Assembly: GCF_014931275.1 (NCBI RefSeq)
Contig: NZ_CP063110.1
Location: 1,100,001 to 1,164,000, forward strand
Source of the DNA: Haemophilus parainfluenzae
GTDB lineage: Bacteria; Pseudomonadota; Gammaproteobacteria; Enterobacterales; Pasteurellaceae
Direction: 5' to 3'
Length of the DNA stretch: 64,000 bases
Shown: positions 9,143 through 18,958 of the stretch, one piece after another
Layout of the letters: the number at the start of each line of letters is the position of its first letter
Numbering within the stretch: position 1 is the stretch's first letter
The notes under the pieces: generated by a model
Seen by the model: only the letters and a program-made list of their open reading frames with translations
Told to the model about the DNA's origin: nothing
Database searches by the model: none
Position numbers and translations under genes: made by a program

Positions 9143-10384
9143 ATGTCGCAAAACGGTCCAGAGCAAGATCCTTGGGGTAAACCGGGACAGAGCAGCGGTC
9201 CAAAACAGTCAGATAATTCATCAGATAAGCAAAATGAAAATGGCTGGGGCTCGCGAGACAATAAAAATCAGGAGCAATCACCACCAGATATTGAAGAAGT
9301 ATTCAATAATCTGTTGAAAAAATTAGGTGGGGGTAATAAAAAAGGCGGTTCAAATAATACTTCGCCGAACATACCTTCATTTAATTTAGGTAAAATTTTA
9401 CCGATCGCCGCGGTGATCGGGGGAATTATTTGGGGGGCAAGCGGTTTTTACACTATTAAAGAAGCGGAACGTGGTGTGACGTTACGTTTTGGTGAGTTTC
9501 ATTCTACCGTTCAACCTGGTTTGAACTGGAAACCGACTTTCATTGATAAAGTGGTGCCGGTGAATGTAGAACAAGTTCGCGAGCTTAAAACGCAAGGTGC
9601 AATGTTAACCAAAGATGAAAACATGGTTAAAGTGGAAATGACCGTACAATATCGCGTGCAAAATCCAGAAAAATACTTGTTTAGCGTGAGCAATGCAGAT
9701 AATAGTCTTGGACAAGCGACGGACAGTGCGCTTCGTTATGTGATCGGCCATATGACTATGAATGATATTCTGACAACGGGGCGTGCAGTGGTGCGTGAAA
9801 ATACTTGGAAAGCGTTGAACGATATTATTAAACCTTATGACATGGGGCTTGAAGTGATTGACGTGAACTTCCAATCCGCACGTCCACCAGAAGAAGTGAA
9901 AGATGCTTTCGATGATGCGATTAAAGCGCAGGAAGACGAACAACGTTACATTCGTGAAGCTGAAGCTTATGCTCGTGAGAAAGAGCCAATCGCTCGCGGT
10001 GACGCACAGCGTATTATAGAAGAAGCGACTGCTTACAAAGATCGTGTTGTACTTGATGCGCAAGGGGAAGTGGAACGTTTACAACGTCTTCTACCTGAGT
10101 TTAAAGCTGCGCCTGATTTGTTAAAAGAGCGTCTTTATATTCAAACCATGGAAAAAGTCATGGCAAATACGCCGAAAGTGATGTTAGATGCAAATAATGG
10201 TAACAATTTAACCGTATTACCATTAGAACAATTAATGGGTAAAAAAGCGGCTCAACCGACTACTCCAACGTCTGAAAGTGCGGTCAGTTCTGCACCTGTT
10301 TCAACACAGGAACGTCGTGTAGAAACACAAACGGCTCAACCAGTTCAATCAAATGAAGGCATTCGCCAAGGGAGATTTAACTAA
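9143..10384 (+). CDS. hflK: FtsH protease modulator HflK
   Basis: Stomatin/prohibitin-family membrane protein that with HflC forms the large periplasmic complex around the FtsH protease and modulates its activity. Residues 1-80 are rich in Gly, Gln, Asn and Ser and cytoplasmic; a single membrane anchor (ILPIAAVIGGIIWGASGFYTI) is followed by the SPFH domain with ERGVTLRFGEFHSTVQPGLNW, then a charged coiled coil. An ATG at 9131 is in frame but it overlaps the GGAG ribosome site; ATG 9143 has the right spacing. The stop overlaps the hflC start by one base (TAATG), showing translational coupling. Confidence 0.96.
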   Translation: MSQNGPEQDPWGKPGQSSGPKQSDNSSDKQNENGWGSRDNKNQEQSPPDIEEVFNNLLKKLGGGNKKGGSNNTSPNIPSFNLGKILPIAAVIGGIIWGASGFYTIKEAERGVTLRFGEFHSTVQPGLNWKPTFIDKVVPVNVEQVRELKTQGAMLTKDENMVKVEMTVQYRVQNPEKYLFSVSNADNSLGQATDSALRYVIGHMTMNDILTTGRAVVRENTWKALNDIIKPYDMGLEVIDVNFQSARPPEEVKDAFDDAIKAQEDEQRYIREAEAYAREKEPIARGDAQRIIEEATAYKDRVVLDAQGEVERLQRLLPEFKAAPDLLKERLYIQTMEKVMANTPKVMLDANNGNNLTVLPLEQLMGKKAAQPTTPTSESAVSSAPVSTQERRVETQTAQPVQSNEGIRQGRFN

Positions 10385-11271
10385 TGCGTAAATTTTTACT
10401 TCCGATTATTGTGGTGATTGCCGCGGTGCTATATTCCAGCGTCGTGGTTGTAACTGAAGGCACTCGTGGCATCATGTTGCGTTTTAACAAAGTACAACGT
10501 GATGCAGAAAACAAAGTTGTGGTGTATGAGCCTGGTTTGCATTTCAAATTGCCTTTAATTGATAGCATTAAAGTGCTTGATGCGCGTATTCGTACCCTTG
10601 ATGGTTCAGCTACTCGTTTTGTGACAGTCGAGAAAAAAGACTTGTTGGTGGATTCCTATGTAAAATGGAAAATCAGCGATTTCGGTCGTTTCTATACTGC
10701 AACGGGTGGTGGCGATTATAACCAAGCTGCAAGCTTATTAAGCCGTAAAGTGAATGACCGTCTGCGTTCAGAAATAGGTACTCGTACAATTAAAGATATC
10801 GTTTCAGGTACACGTGGTGAATTAATGGCAGGTGCGAAAAAAGCGTTAAATTCAGGGCAGGATAGTACCTCTGAATTAGGGATTGAAGTCGTCGATGTTC
10901 GCGTAAAACAAATCAATTTACCGGATGAGGTTTCTTCTTCGATTTACCAACGTATGCGTGCAGAACGTGATGCGGTTGCCCGTGAACATCGTTCACAAGG
11001 TAAAGAAAAAGCAGCGTTCATTCAAGCGGATGTGGATCGTAAAGTGACCTTGATCTTAGCGAATGCAAATAAAACTGCACAAGAATTACGTGGTAATGGT
11101 GATGCGGCAGCAGCGAAATTGTATTCTCAAGCTTTTGCTCAAGAACCACAGTTTTATAGCTTTATTCGTAGCTTAAAAGCCTATGAAAGCAGCTTTGAAG
11201 GTTCAGGTAATATGATGATCTTGAAACCAGACAGTGATTTCTTCCGCTTTATGCAAGCGCCAAAGAAATAA
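10384..11271 (+). CDS. hflC: FtsH protease modulator HflC
   Basis: Partner of HflK in the FtsH-HflKC complex. It has an N-terminal membrane anchor (residues about 4-23), the SPFH domain beginning TEGTRGIMLRFNKVQRD, a coiled coil with RAERDAVAREHRSQGKEKA, and a C-terminal segment ending in SDFFRFMQAPKK. The 295-residue length is normal for Haemophilus. Its start codon shares one base with the hflK stop. A terminator follows after about 20 bases. Confidence 0.96.
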   Translation: MRKFLLPIIVVIAAVLYSSVVVVTEGTRGIMLRFNKVQRDAENKVVVYEPGLHFKLPLIDSIKVLDARIRTLDGSATRFVTVEKKDLLVDSYVKWKISDFGRFYTATGGGDYNQAASLLSRKVNDRLRSEIGTRTIKDIVSGTRGELMAGAKKALNSGQDSTSELGIEVVDVRVKQINLPDEVSSSIYQRMRAERDAVAREHRSQGKEKAAFIQADVDRKVTLILANANKTAQELRGNGDAAAAKLYSQAFAQEPQFYSFIRSLKAYESSFEGSGNMMILKPDSDFFRFMQAPKK

Positions 11272-11290
11272 GCAAGAGATAATAAAAGTA

Positions 11291-11319
11291 AAGTGCGGTT
11301 AGAAATAACCGCATTTTTT
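11291..11319 (+). terminator. Terminator of hflKC
   Basis: An uptake signal core (AAGTGCGGTTA) pairs with a degenerate copy (TAACCGCAT) and is followed by a T run. Confidence 0.8.
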
Positions 11320-11500
11320 ATTGCTTAATTTTAGGGGAGTTTTCACTTATAAGGTAAAAAGACCTTTAATGCAATCAATTGAATCCATAGCCAAAGTTAA
11401 TTAAATCCATACAAAATATAAGCCAATTTTTTGGCATAATCACCTTGCTTTTTAAGCTTTTTCTTTCTTTTTATATTTTATTGATCATTTGGAGTATTAG

Positions 11501-12889
11501 ATGAAAAAACTGATTATTGGCGGAGCAGCCATTGCAGTATTAGGTTATTTGGGTGTTGTGGGGTATCTACATCAATTTGATAAAGAGAACGCGACCCAAC
11601 TTTTAATGGAAAATCACTATACGGGAGAACAAGAAAAAGTGGCAAAGGCGTTGTTTGATAACAGCTGCCAATATTGTCATAGTCCAAACACACCTCTTCC
11701 ATTTTATTCAAAATTCCCGATTGTGGGTGACCAAATGCAATCGGATATTCAGAATGGGCTTCGTGCTTTCCGCTTAGATCGTTTAGTTGAAGGCTTAAAA
11801 GATCCGAGCAAATTATCCCAAGCTGATTTAGCAAAATTACAACGTGTACTTGAAAATAACGAAATGCCAATTGCTAAATTCAGACATCTTCACTGGGGAA
11901 GTAAACCAGATGAGCAAGAAAAAGTGGCGTTGCTTAACTGGATTCGTGAAGCACGTAAAATGTCTTTACCAAAAGAAACACCAAATGTTGATGCAGATCG
12001 TTTAGTTCAACCGATTCCAGACAGTATTGCTAAAGATGAAGCAAAAGTCGCATTAGGTCATGATCTTTATTTTGATGGACGTTTATCAGGCGATGGTTCT
12101 ATTCAATGTCATACTTGTCACCAATTAGACAAAGGTGGTGTAGATAGACTTGAAACTTCAACAGGAATTGAAGGTAAAAAAGGCCCAATTAACGCGCCAA
12201 CCGTGTTCAATGCGGCATTTAACTTTGTGCAATTCTGGGATGGGCGTGCGGCAGATTTAGCGGATCAAGCGAAAGGTCCTCCAACAAATCCGGTAGAAAT
12301 GGGCTCGCACTCTTGGGATGACATCGTGGCACGTTTTGAAATGGATGAAGAATTCAAACAAGAATTCTTAAAAGAATATCCACAAGTGACGAAAGAAACC
12401 TTAACTCATGCGATTGGTGAATATGAAAAAACATTAATTACGCCAAATAGTGATTTCGACTGTTATTTGAAAGGGGATAAAACAGCCTTGACTGAGCAAC
12501 AAGTTCGCGGTTATGAGTTATTCAAACAACATAAATGCGATACTTGTCATACTGGCGTAGCAATGGGCGGACAATCTTATGAATACATGGGACTCTACGG
12601 CGATTACTTTAAAGATCGTGGTACGCCATTAACTGATGCAGATGAGGGGCGCTTTGCACAAACTAAAGATCCATTCGATATGCATCGCTTTAAAGTGCCA
12701 ACTTTACGTAACATCGCACTTACCGCACCATATTTCCATGATGCCTCAGCAAAAGAGCTAAAAGATGCTGTGAGTGTAATGTTGAAATACCAAAGTAACG
12801 TGCAACAGCCAGCTCAAAAAGATGTGGAGGACATCACTTCTTTCTTAGAAAGTTTGACAGGTGAATTTAAAGGTGAAAAATTGAAATAA
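11501..12889 (+). CDS. Triheme cytochrome c peroxidase (YhjA / quinol peroxidase type)
   Basis: Membrane-anchored periplasmic peroxidase that reduces hydrogen peroxide with electrons from the quinol pool. The N-terminus has an uncleaved-looking anchor (residues 3-22). Three heme c motifs are visible: CQYCH (Cys56), CHTCH (Cys203) and CDTCH (Cys346). The last two belong to the diheme peroxidase (MauG/CcpA) domain with FNAAFNFVQFWDGRA and a C-terminal KVPTLRNIALTAPYFHD; the first is an extra N-terminal heme domain. This is the architecture of E. coli YhjA and of the quinol peroxidase described in Aggregatibacter. Single gene with its own terminator; start preceded by TTGGAG. Confidence 0.92.
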   Translation: MKKLIIGGAAIAVLGYLGVVGYLHQFDKENATQLLMENHYTGEQEKVAKALFDNSCQYCHSPNTPLPFYSKFPIVGDQMQSDIQNGLRAFRLDRLVEGLKDPSKLSQADLAKLQRVLENNEMPIAKFRHLHWGSKPDEQEKVALLNWIREARKMSLPKETPNVDADRLVQPIPDSIAKDEAKVALGHDLYFDGRLSGDGSIQCHTCHQLDKGGVDRLETSTGIEGKKGPINAPTVFNAAFNFVQFWDGRAADLADQAKGPPTNPVEMGSHSWDDIVARFEMDEEFKQEFLKEYPQVTKETLTHAIGEYEKTLITPNSDFDCYLKGDKTALTEQQVRGYELFKQHKCDTCHTGVAMGGQSYEYMGLYGDYFKDRGTPLTDADEGRFAQTKDPFDMHRFKVPTLRNIALTAPYFHDASAKELKDAVSVMLKYQSNVQQPAQKDVEDITSFLESLTGEFKGEKLK

Positions 12890-12910
12890 TCTTTAAATGG
12901 CTAAATAGAA

Positions 12911-12937
12911 ACGACCGCAAGTGCGGTCGTTTTTTTA
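12911..12937 (+). terminator. Terminator of the peroxidase gene
   Basis: ACGACCGCA and TGCGGTCGT form a 9-bp stem with almost no loop (an uptake signal lies at the centre), followed by seven to eight T. Confidence 0.85.
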
Positions 12938-12994
12938 TGTGTTTTATTTTGAGATTTACTATAAAGCAAAACGATGAGTTTCTTTTCCCTTATT

Positions 12995-14308
12995 TTATGC
13001 TAAGTGTTTATCCTTTGTTTCCGTAATAAACCAAAGTCCAATCAAACTTAATACGGCATTTAAGGTTAGATAAATTCCAACACCTTTTAAGCCATAATTT
13101 GCATTCAGTGGTAACGCAATAATTGCTGCTACACTGGCACCGAATAAGCCTGAAATATTGTAGGTCAACGATGCACCGGAATAACGAGCATGTGTTGGAA
13201 ATAATTCTGGTAAGAAACTCGCAAGTGGGCCATAACCCATGCCAATTAACTCCATTCCTATCATCAAGAACCAAAATAAACTGGTAGTTGTTCCATTATC
13301 GAGAAAATATGGCAAGGCTAAGCCGAAAATAGCCACGCCAAAGGTTGTCCAAATTAACCAAATTCTTCGTCCAACGATATCGATATATTTGCCTGAAATA
13401 ACAATTGTAATGGCTAATGAAATCGCACTGCACATTAATAAAGCGGTAAAAATTTGTGGTGAGAAGCCTAAGCCCATTGCATAACCGGCTTCCGATACGG
13501 TAGGGGCAGATTTTGCATAAATTTGGCTGAAAGCGATCATAATATAAAAGAGCACATAGCCTGCAAGACAGATCAGCATGCCTAAGAAGAACGGTTTGAA
13601 ATGAGTAACGATCACTTCCATCATCGGTAAAGTTTTAGGTTTAGGCTTGTTAAGTGTAGCAATAAATATTGGTGCTTCCGTAAGTTTTAATCGAACATAC
13701 AACCCAATGGCAACTAATACAAAAGAGGAAAGAAATGGAATTCGCCATGCCCAGTCAGTCATTGCGGCTTGTCCAAAAAGCGCGGTAATGAGTAAAAAGA
13801 CACCATTGGCAAGTAGTAATCCTAGAGGAGCGCCTAATTGTGGAAAAGTGCCATACCAACCACGTTTTCCTTCAGGTGCATTTTCGATTGCCACTAATGC
13901 AGCGCCGCCCCATTCACCACCTAAACCGATTCCCTGCCCAATACGGCACAAGCAAAGTAAGATGGTTGCCCATATTCCGATACTGTCGTAAGTCGGTAAT
14001 AAGCCAATTACTACAGTTGAGATTCCCATTACTAACAGGCTCATAACAAAGGTATTTTTTCTTCCTAAGCGATCGCCAAAATGTCCGAATAATACCGCTC
14101 CCAGAGGACGAGCAATAAAAGTCAGTGCTAGTGTAGAAAGTGCAGCGATTTGGCCCGAAAGTGGGTCAGCAGCGTGGAAAAATTGATGATTGAAAACGAG
14201 CACCGCCGCCATGGCATAAATATAGTTATCGAAATATTCAATAGTGGTGCCAATCATTGTTGCCATTGCTACACGTTTCAAACTATTTGGCTTATTCAGT
14301 GGTTGCAT
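12995..14308 (-). CDS. MFS transporter at the end of the thiamine operon
   Basis: Twelve-helix major facilitator of the metabolite:H+ symporter (ProP/ShiA-like) family, 437 residues. Family marks include TTIEYFDNYIYA near the first helix, FGHFGDRLGRKNTF in the loop between helices 2 and 3, and CRIGQGIGLGGEWGGAAL in helix 4. It overlaps the end of thiE by 13 bases and is the last gene of a riboswitch-controlled thiamine salvage operon, so its substrate is probably a thiamine precursor or degradation product (for example hydroxyethylthiazole), but that is inference from position. Relatives carry organic acids, proline/betaine or shikimate. Confidence 0.9.
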   Translation of the reverse strand: MQPLNKPNSLKRVAMATMIGTTIEYFDNYIYAMAAVLVFNHQFFHAADPLSGQIAALSTLALTFIARPLGAVLFGHFGDRLGRKNTFVMSLLVMGISTVVIGLLPTYDSIGIWATILLCLCRIGQGIGLGGEWGGAALVAIENAPEGKRGWYGTFPQLGAPLGLLLANGVFLLITALFGQAAMTDWAWRIPFLSSFVLVAIGLYVRLKLTEAPIFIATLNKPKPKTLPMMEVIVTHFKPFFLGMLICLAGYVLFYIMIAFSQIYAKSAPTVSEAGYAMGLGFSPQIFTALLMCSAISLAITIVISGKYIDIVGRRIWLIWTTFGVAIFGLALPYFLDNGTTTSLFWFLMIGMELIGMGYGPLASFLPELFPTHARYSGASLTYNISGLFGASVAAIIALPLNANYGLKGVGIYLTLNAVLSLIGLWFITETKDKHLA

Positions 14309-14973
14309 CCGCTAGCTTCCTTTAATGCTTTGGTGCTTGCCTTTATATCTTTGGCTTGACTGATTGCTGTTATTATCGCGATACCATCTGCACCGTATTT
14401 TCGTAACGTTTTCACATGCTCCAATTTCACGCCACCAATGGCTACAAGTGGTTTTGTGATACCTGCTTTTCTCAAGGTTTGAATAAACGCCATTCCTAGA
14501 GTAGGTTTAGGATTTTCTTTTGACTGAGTCGGAAAAATTGGACCAATACCGAAATAATCGATTTCAGATAATACCTCTCCGATTTTGGCTTCGTCTAAAC
14601 GGTTGACGGACCAACCAATAATGAGTGGTTTATGGGTTCTTGCTCGAATCGTTTTTACGGGCGTATCACTTTGTCCAACATGAATGCCATCCGCTTCAAT
14701 TTCTAAAGCTAAATCAACGTTATCATCGACAATAAATGGCACATTATATTGACGACATAAGTCTCTGCACTTAATGGCTAAGGCTCGTTGTTCTGTTGGA
14801 GAATTTTCTAATGAGAATTTGCCTTTATCGCGAAATTGAAAACAGGTAATGCCTCCTTCTAAAGCTTGTCTAAGAACAGAAAGCAAGTTATCTGCTAGAT
14901 TATCACCTAAATGTCGGCAATCTTGTGTGCCTGCTACAAAATAGAGCGGTAAAATTTCTTGAATATTGTTCAT
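14296..14973 (-). CDS. thiE: Thiamine phosphate synthase
   Basis: Joins HMP-pyrophosphate and hydroxyethylthiazole phosphate to thiamine phosphate. TIM-barrel enzyme of 225 residues. Recognisable parts are QFRDKGKFS (pyrophosphate binding), FIVDDNVDLALEIEADGIHVGQSD, and GIGPIFPTQSKENPKPTLG, followed by VAIGGV. The start overlaps the thiD stop by 4 bases (ATGA) and the 3' end overlaps the transporter gene by 13 bases, so translation is probably coupled along the operon. Confidence 0.96.
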   Translation of the reverse strand: MNNIQEILPLYFVAGTQDCRHLGDNLADNLLSVLRQALEGGITCFQFRDKGKFSLENSPTEQRALAIKCRDLCRQYNVPFIVDDNVDLALEIEADGIHVGQSDTPVKTIRARTHKPLIIGWSVNRLDEAKIGEVLSEIDYFGIGPIFPTQSKENPKPTLGMAFIQTLRKAGITKPLVAIGGVKLEHVKTLRKYGADGIAIITAISQAKDIKASTKALKEASGCNH

Positions 14974-15791
14974 CTTTGAATCCTTATCGGACTATACGCC
15001 CAATGATTAGTCGGTCCATGTCCATGACCAATATTCAATGGGTGAGAAATAGCTGCCGTAATAAAATCCTTGGCTGTTTTGACCGCACTTTTTAGAGGTG
15101 CCCCTTTGGCTAATTCTGCCGTTAAGCAAGCTGAAAAAGTACAACCTGTGCCATGAGTATGTGGGGTATTGAAACGTGGACTTTCCAAAACAAAATGTTC
15201 ACCATTTTGTAAAAGGATCCAATCTTGGCATTGCTCACTTTGTGAATTGAGTGAATGCCCGCCTTTAATAATCACATTCTTCGCACCTTGTTTTTGCAAG
15301 TCTAACGCGGCTTGTTGAATGCTGGCTGTATCAGAAATCTTAAAACCAGTTAAAGCTTCTGCCTCAGGAATATTTGGCGTAATCACATCGGCAAGTGGCA
15401 ATAAATATTTGCTTAGTGCGGAAACCGCTTGTTGTTGCAATAAAGGGGCCCCACCTTTCGCAATCATGACAGGATCGATAACCAATGTGCCGAATGGACG
15501 ATTTTTTAAGAAATCAGCAACGCATTCAATAATATCTGCTGTGCCAAGCATACCAATTTTGGCACTTGCAATCTGAAAGTCATTTTTTACCGCTTCCAGT
15601 TGCGCTTGAATTGTTTTCAGTGGAATAGGGTGAATATCAAATACGCCAAGTGTGTTTTGTGCGGTGACAGCTGTAATCACTGAAGTGCCAAATACGCCCT
15701 GCATTTGAAAGGTTTTCAGATCTGCTTGAATGCCAGCTCCGCCACCACTGTCCGAACCAGCAATAGTCAATGTTTGTGGAATGTTAGACAT
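14970..15791 (-). CDS. thiD: Hydroxymethylpyrimidine/phosphomethylpyrimidine kinase
   Basis: Ribokinase-fold enzyme that phosphorylates HMP twice to HMP-pyrophosphate, one of the two substrates of ThiE. The 273-residue protein opens with [20 protein letters not shown], a signature of ThiD, and has [23 protein letters not shown] and the anion-hole [13 protein letters not shown] near the C-terminus. It overlaps thiM by 8 bases upstream and thiE by 4 bases downstream. Confidence 0.97.
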   Translation of the reverse strand: MSNIPQTLTIAGSDSGGGAGIQADLKTFQMQGVFGTSVITAVTAQNTLGVFDIHPIPLKTIQAQLEAVKNDFQIASAKIGMLGTADIIECVADFLKNRPFGTLVIDPVMIAKGGAPLLQQQAVSALSKYLLPLADVITPNIPEAEALTGFKISDTASIQQAALDLQKQGAKNVIIKGGHSLNSQSEQCQDWILLQNGEHFVLESPRFNTPHTHGTGCTFSACLTAELAKGAPLKSAVKTAKDFITAAISHPLNIGHGHGPTNHWAYSPIRIQR

Positions 15792-16578
15792 ATTTTACCT
15801 CCGCGTTTTGTTCTATTAAATCAGGTGTTAAGGCTGCCAATTCATCAAGCAAGCGAATTTGGAACTGACCGACTTGCGTGGTTAAGTTTTTAGCCGCAAG
15901 CTCCCCTGCAACGGTGTAAGCGGCACAGGCTTCGACTGTCGCAGAAAAATGATTACCTTCATCAACAGCTAAAAATGCTGCGCATACTGCACTTAATAAA
16001 CACCCCGATGCGGTGACTTTGGGGAATAATGGTGTGCCGTTATGGATGGTAGCCGTTTGCTTTCCATTACTGATGATATCGACCTCTCCACTAATTAATA
16101 CTGTGCAACCATAGCGTTGAGCAACACGTTGAGCGACTTCTTGTAGATTCGTTTTACCTTGTCCTGCATCCACGCCTTTTGCTTGCCAGTCTTCACCAGC
16201 AATCGTAGCTAGCTCACCTGCATTACCACGAATTAAGGCAAATTTCACTTCAGACAGTAACTGACGGATAGTTTCTCGTCGGTAGCTCGTAGCGCCCACT
16301 CCGACAGGATCAAGCACGACAGGAATGCCTATTGAATTTGCGGTTTTACCCGCTAATAACATAGCCTCTCGTTCTTTACCGATAAGCGTGCCGATATTGA
16401 TTACCAATGCTTGGCTGATTTTGGGCACTTCAACCATTTCCTCTATGTTGGCTGACATCAATGGTGATGCACCTAATGCAAGTAAACCATTGGCACTAAA
16501 ATTTGCCGCAACAATGTTGGTTATGTTATGAATAAGCGGGTTTTGCTCACGAATTTTTGATAAATAAATAGATTTCAT
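15784..16578 (-). CDS. thiM: Hydroxyethylthiazole kinase
   Basis: Phosphorylates 4-methyl-5-hydroxyethylthiazole for salvage into thiamine. The 264 residues include the N-terminal [37 protein letters not shown] and the C-terminal [15 protein letters not shown]. Together with TenA, ThiD and ThiE it makes the operon a salvage route; no thiC, thiG or thiH is in the window, which suggests that the cell takes up pyrimidine and thiazole parts rather than making them. Confidence 0.97.
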   Translation of the reverse strand: MKSIYLSKIREQNPLIHNITNIVAANFSANGLLALGASPLMSANIEEMVEVPKISQALVINIGTLIGKEREAMLLAGKTANSIGIPVVLDPVGVGATSYRRETIRQLLSEVKFALIRGNAGELATIAGEDWQAKGVDAGQGKTNLQEVAQRVAQRYGCTVLISGEVDIISNGKQTATIHNGTPLFPKVTASGCLLSAVCAAFLAVDEGNHFSATVEACAAYTVAGELAAKNLTTQVGQFQIRLLDELAALTPDLIEQNAEVKYV

Positions 16579-16593
16579 TTCACGCCTTTATTT

Positions 16594-17241
16594 TTATGAT
16601 AAATCCAATCCCATTTGCCAAAATCCGATTTCCATTCGGGTAGCCGTAGTAAAAATTTGTTGGATATGAGCGAATTGGGCATCATTAAGTGATTCACAAA
16701 GTGCGGTAAGAAAATCAACCGTTTCTTGTGCCGCTTGTTGATATTCAGGCGATGAATATGTATCAATCCAGGCTTGATAAGGATTGCTTGATAGCTTTGG
16801 ATAATTTTCTGTAATATAACGTGCTACTTGAGCATAACCCAAAGCACAAGGCGTAACGGCTGCATATAGCTCTGGTAAGCCGCCCGTCATTCCACAATCA
16901 AGCAGGTAACGTGTATAGGAAATACATGCTGAACTTTCTGGAGTTTCGAATATTTCCTGCTCACGAATTTCCCATTGACGACAGTAATCCAAATGTAATT
17001 GGATTTCTTGGCAAAGAATGTCTAGCGTTTTACGTGGAATTTCCATCTCGGCAAAATTTTTTGCCTTGAATACGCCCAAGGCAAAAGCACGGCTGTAATG
17101 GAAAAGATAGATGTAATCTTGTTTTAAGTAGTGCTGAAAACAAGCTTTGGGCAAGGTGCCTTTTGCAAGTTGTTGCACAAATTCATGCTCAACATATTGC
17201 TTCCAATAAGGTTGCGCTTGCTGAATGAGTTGGTTGATCAT
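16594..17241 (-). CDS. tenA: Aminopyrimidine aminohydrolase (thiaminase II, TenA)
   Basis: Hydrolyses aminomethyl-pyrimidine degradation products of thiamine to HMP, which ThiD then phosphorylates. All-helical heme-oxygenase-like fold; about 215 residues. Landmarks are FQHYLKQDYIYLFHYSRAFALG, LHLDYCRQWEI and TPCALGYAQVARYI, the last with the cysteine expected at the active site. Two adjacent ATG codons occur; AAGGGAAA upstream is better spaced from the second (17241). It follows thiY by about ten bases, so the transporter and the enzyme that processes its ligand are neighbours. Confidence 0.94.
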   Translation of the reverse strand: MINQLIQQAQPYWKQYVEHEFVQQLAKGTLPKACFQHYLKQDYIYLFHYSRAFALGVFKAKNFAEMEIPRKTLDILCQEIQLHLDYCRQWEIREQEIFETPESSACISYTRYLLDCGMTGGLPELYAAVTPCALGYAQVARYITENYPKLSSNPYQAWIDTYSSPEYQQAAQETVDFLTALCESLNDAQFAHIQQIFTTATRMEIGFWQMGLDLS

Positions 17242-17250
17242 CATTTTCCC

Positions 17251-18195
17251 TTATTGTAATTCGATGGCATAGTCTTTCAATTCTAATGCTTTTGGAATCA
17301 AGCCTTTCTGATGCATAAATTCCGCCATTTGTTGATAACGTTTGGCATCCAATTGACGGGGTTTCGTTGCTAATAAAGGTAGGGTATCTTTCCACGCTAA
17401 TTGATTTAATTCTGTATTGAGTTCTTTTGACTTATAGCTCACAAATGCTTGCCATGCGTCATTTGGGTTGTTTTGTAGGTAGGTTGTAGCTTGTTCAAGT
17501 GCGGTCAAAAAATCGGAAATTTTTTTAGAAGCAAGACTGTTTTTATTAGCAACTACAATCAATTCATCATAAGCCGGCACACCATATTCTTCAGGGAAAA
17601 ATGCCACACCTTCTTGTTTTTCTAAATGGATCTGATTCAGTTCAAAATTGCGGAAAGCCCCGATGACCGCATCAACTTGTCCGGTTAAAAGAGAAGGGGA
17701 AAGTGACCAATTCACGTTTACTAATTTTACGTCTTGATTGCTGAGTCCAATAGAGCGAAGCATTGTGTCGAGCAACACATCTTCAAAGCCACTAACTGAA
17801 TAGCCTACTTTTTTGCCTTTCAGATCGGCAAGTGTTTTGATGTTGCTATTTTTGAGCACCACAACGCTATTTAATGGACTAGAAATGAGAGAGCCCACTC
17901 TTACTAAAGGTAATCCTTCTAAAACTTGTTGATAAAGTTGAGGTTGATAATTAATAGCTAAGTCCACTTTTCCTGCGGCAACCAATTTAGGCGGTAATGA
18001 TGGATCGGCTGGTTCGATAATCTCGACCTCTAAGTTATTTTTTTCAAAAAAGCCTTTTTGCTGAGCAACGATGATTGCTGCGTGGTCAGGATTCACATAC
18101 CAATCAAGCATTAAGCTGATTTTCTCTTTTGCCAAGCTGGAAAAGCTAGTGGTGAGTCCAATTACAAGGCTGAAATAATGGATGATTTTCTTCAT
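17251..18195 (-). CDS. thiY: ABC transporter pyrimidine-precursor binding protein
   Basis: Periplasmic binding protein of the NMT1/THI5-like family that captures formylaminopyrimidine-type thiamine breakdown products. A signal peptide covers about residues 1-22 (basic start, hydrophobic core, SSLAKE). The mature part begins ISLMLDWYVNPDHAAIIVAQQKGFFEKNNLEVEI, the classic family opening, with KGKKVGYSVSGFEDV later. It precedes tenA and follows the permease gene thiX, matching the ThiXYZ system known from Bacillus. The ligand is inferred from that family and context. Confidence 0.92.
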   Translation of the reverse strand: MKKIIHYFSLVIGLTTSFSSLAKEKISLMLDWYVNPDHAAIIVAQQKGFFEKNNLEVEIIEPADPSLPPKLVAAGKVDLAINYQPQLYQQVLEGLPLVRVGSLISSPLNSVVVLKNSNIKTLADLKGKKVGYSVSGFEDVLLDTMLRSIGLSNQDVKLVNVNWSLSPSLLTGQVDAVIGAFRNFELNQIHLEKQEGVAFFPEEYGVPAYDELIVVANKNSLASKKISDFLTALEQATTYLQNNPNDAWQAFVSYKSKELNTELNQLAWKDTLPLLATKPRQLDAKRYQQMAEFMHQKGLIPKALELKDYAIELQ

Positions 18196-18220
18196 TTTTG
18201 TCTCCTTTTGTCATGAAGTG

Positions 18221-18958
18221 TTAAACGTGCCAAATAAAACGGCGTAGTAGCCAATCGATGCTGAAATATAAACAAAGTGAAATTGCCACTAATATCAGCA
18301 ACGCGGCAAACATTAAATCTACCTGCATACGAGCGTTGGCGTGGATCATTAAATAGCCAAGCCCTTCTGATGAACCCACCCATTCTCCGATTACAGCGCC
18401 AATTGGGGCGACTGAAACGGCAATACGAAAGCCCGATGCAAATGCAGGCAATGCAGCAGGTAATCGCACTTTGAGTAATAAACGCAAAGGGGAAGGATTG
18501 AATGTTTTGGCAAGATCTAGCCAAGCTTGAGGTGTATTGCGTAATCCATCGTAACAAGCTGCTGTTACAGGAAAATAGATGATGAGTATGGCCATCAGAA
18601 TTTTTGATGGCATGCCATAACCCAGCCAAAGTACGAGTATTGGGGCGATGGCAAAAACAGGAATTGCTTGAGAAATTACTAAAATCGGTAACAGTAATGA
18701 TGATGTTTTAGGTGAAAAAGAGAGTAACAGGGCTGATGATAATCCGAAAATAAACCCCAACAATAACCCTAAGCCAATTTCAATTAAGGTGATTTGTGTA
18801 TGCTGCCAAAGTAGTTCTGAATGAGAAACTAATTGCAGCCATACAGCTTGCGGAGAAGGAAATATATAATGGGGAAAATCACCTAATACGCCAATAAGTT
18901 GCCAGAGACACAGCAATATAATTCCAATAAAGAGCGGTTTAAGAAGGCTAAGTTTCAT
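18221..18958 (-). CDS. thiX: ABC transporter permease for thiamine pyrimidine precursor
   Basis: Inner-membrane permease of the SsuC/TauC type, 245 residues with about six hydrophobic helices. The EAA-like cytoplasmic loop is seen in the LAKTFNPSPLRLLLKVRLPAALPAFASGFRIA stretch (near residues 150-180), which would dock the ATPase. The start overlaps the thiZ stop by 4 bases. A longer alternative frame inside this gene (18192-18629) shows no protein-family features and is ignored. The name follows the ThiXYZ convention, with X the permease. Confidence 0.9.
   Translation of the reverse strand: MKLSLLKPLFIGIILLCLWQLIGVLGDFPHYIFPSPQAVWLQLVSHSELLWQHTQITLIEIGLGLLLGFIFGLSSALLLSFSPKTSSLLLPILVISQAIPVFAIAPILVLWLGYGMPSKILMAILIIYFPVTAACYDGLRNTPQAWLDLAKTFNPSPLRLLLKVRLPAALPAFASGFRIAVSVAPIGAVIGEWVGSSEGLGYLMIHANARMQVDLMFAALLILVAISLCLYFSIDWLLRRFIWHV

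Noticed and set aside
9605..10063. 152-codon open frame antisense to hflK
   Set aside because: It lies entirely within a well-conserved gene on the other strand, has no ribosome site and no family resemblance.
11455..11500. FNR site before the triheme peroxidase gene
   Set aside because: TTGATCATTTGG has only one good half-site of the TTGAT-N4-ATCAA pattern.
18192..18629. 145-codon frame overlapping thiX on the same strand
   Set aside because: A shifted frame inside the permease gene; its composition is unnatural and it has no recognisable motifs.
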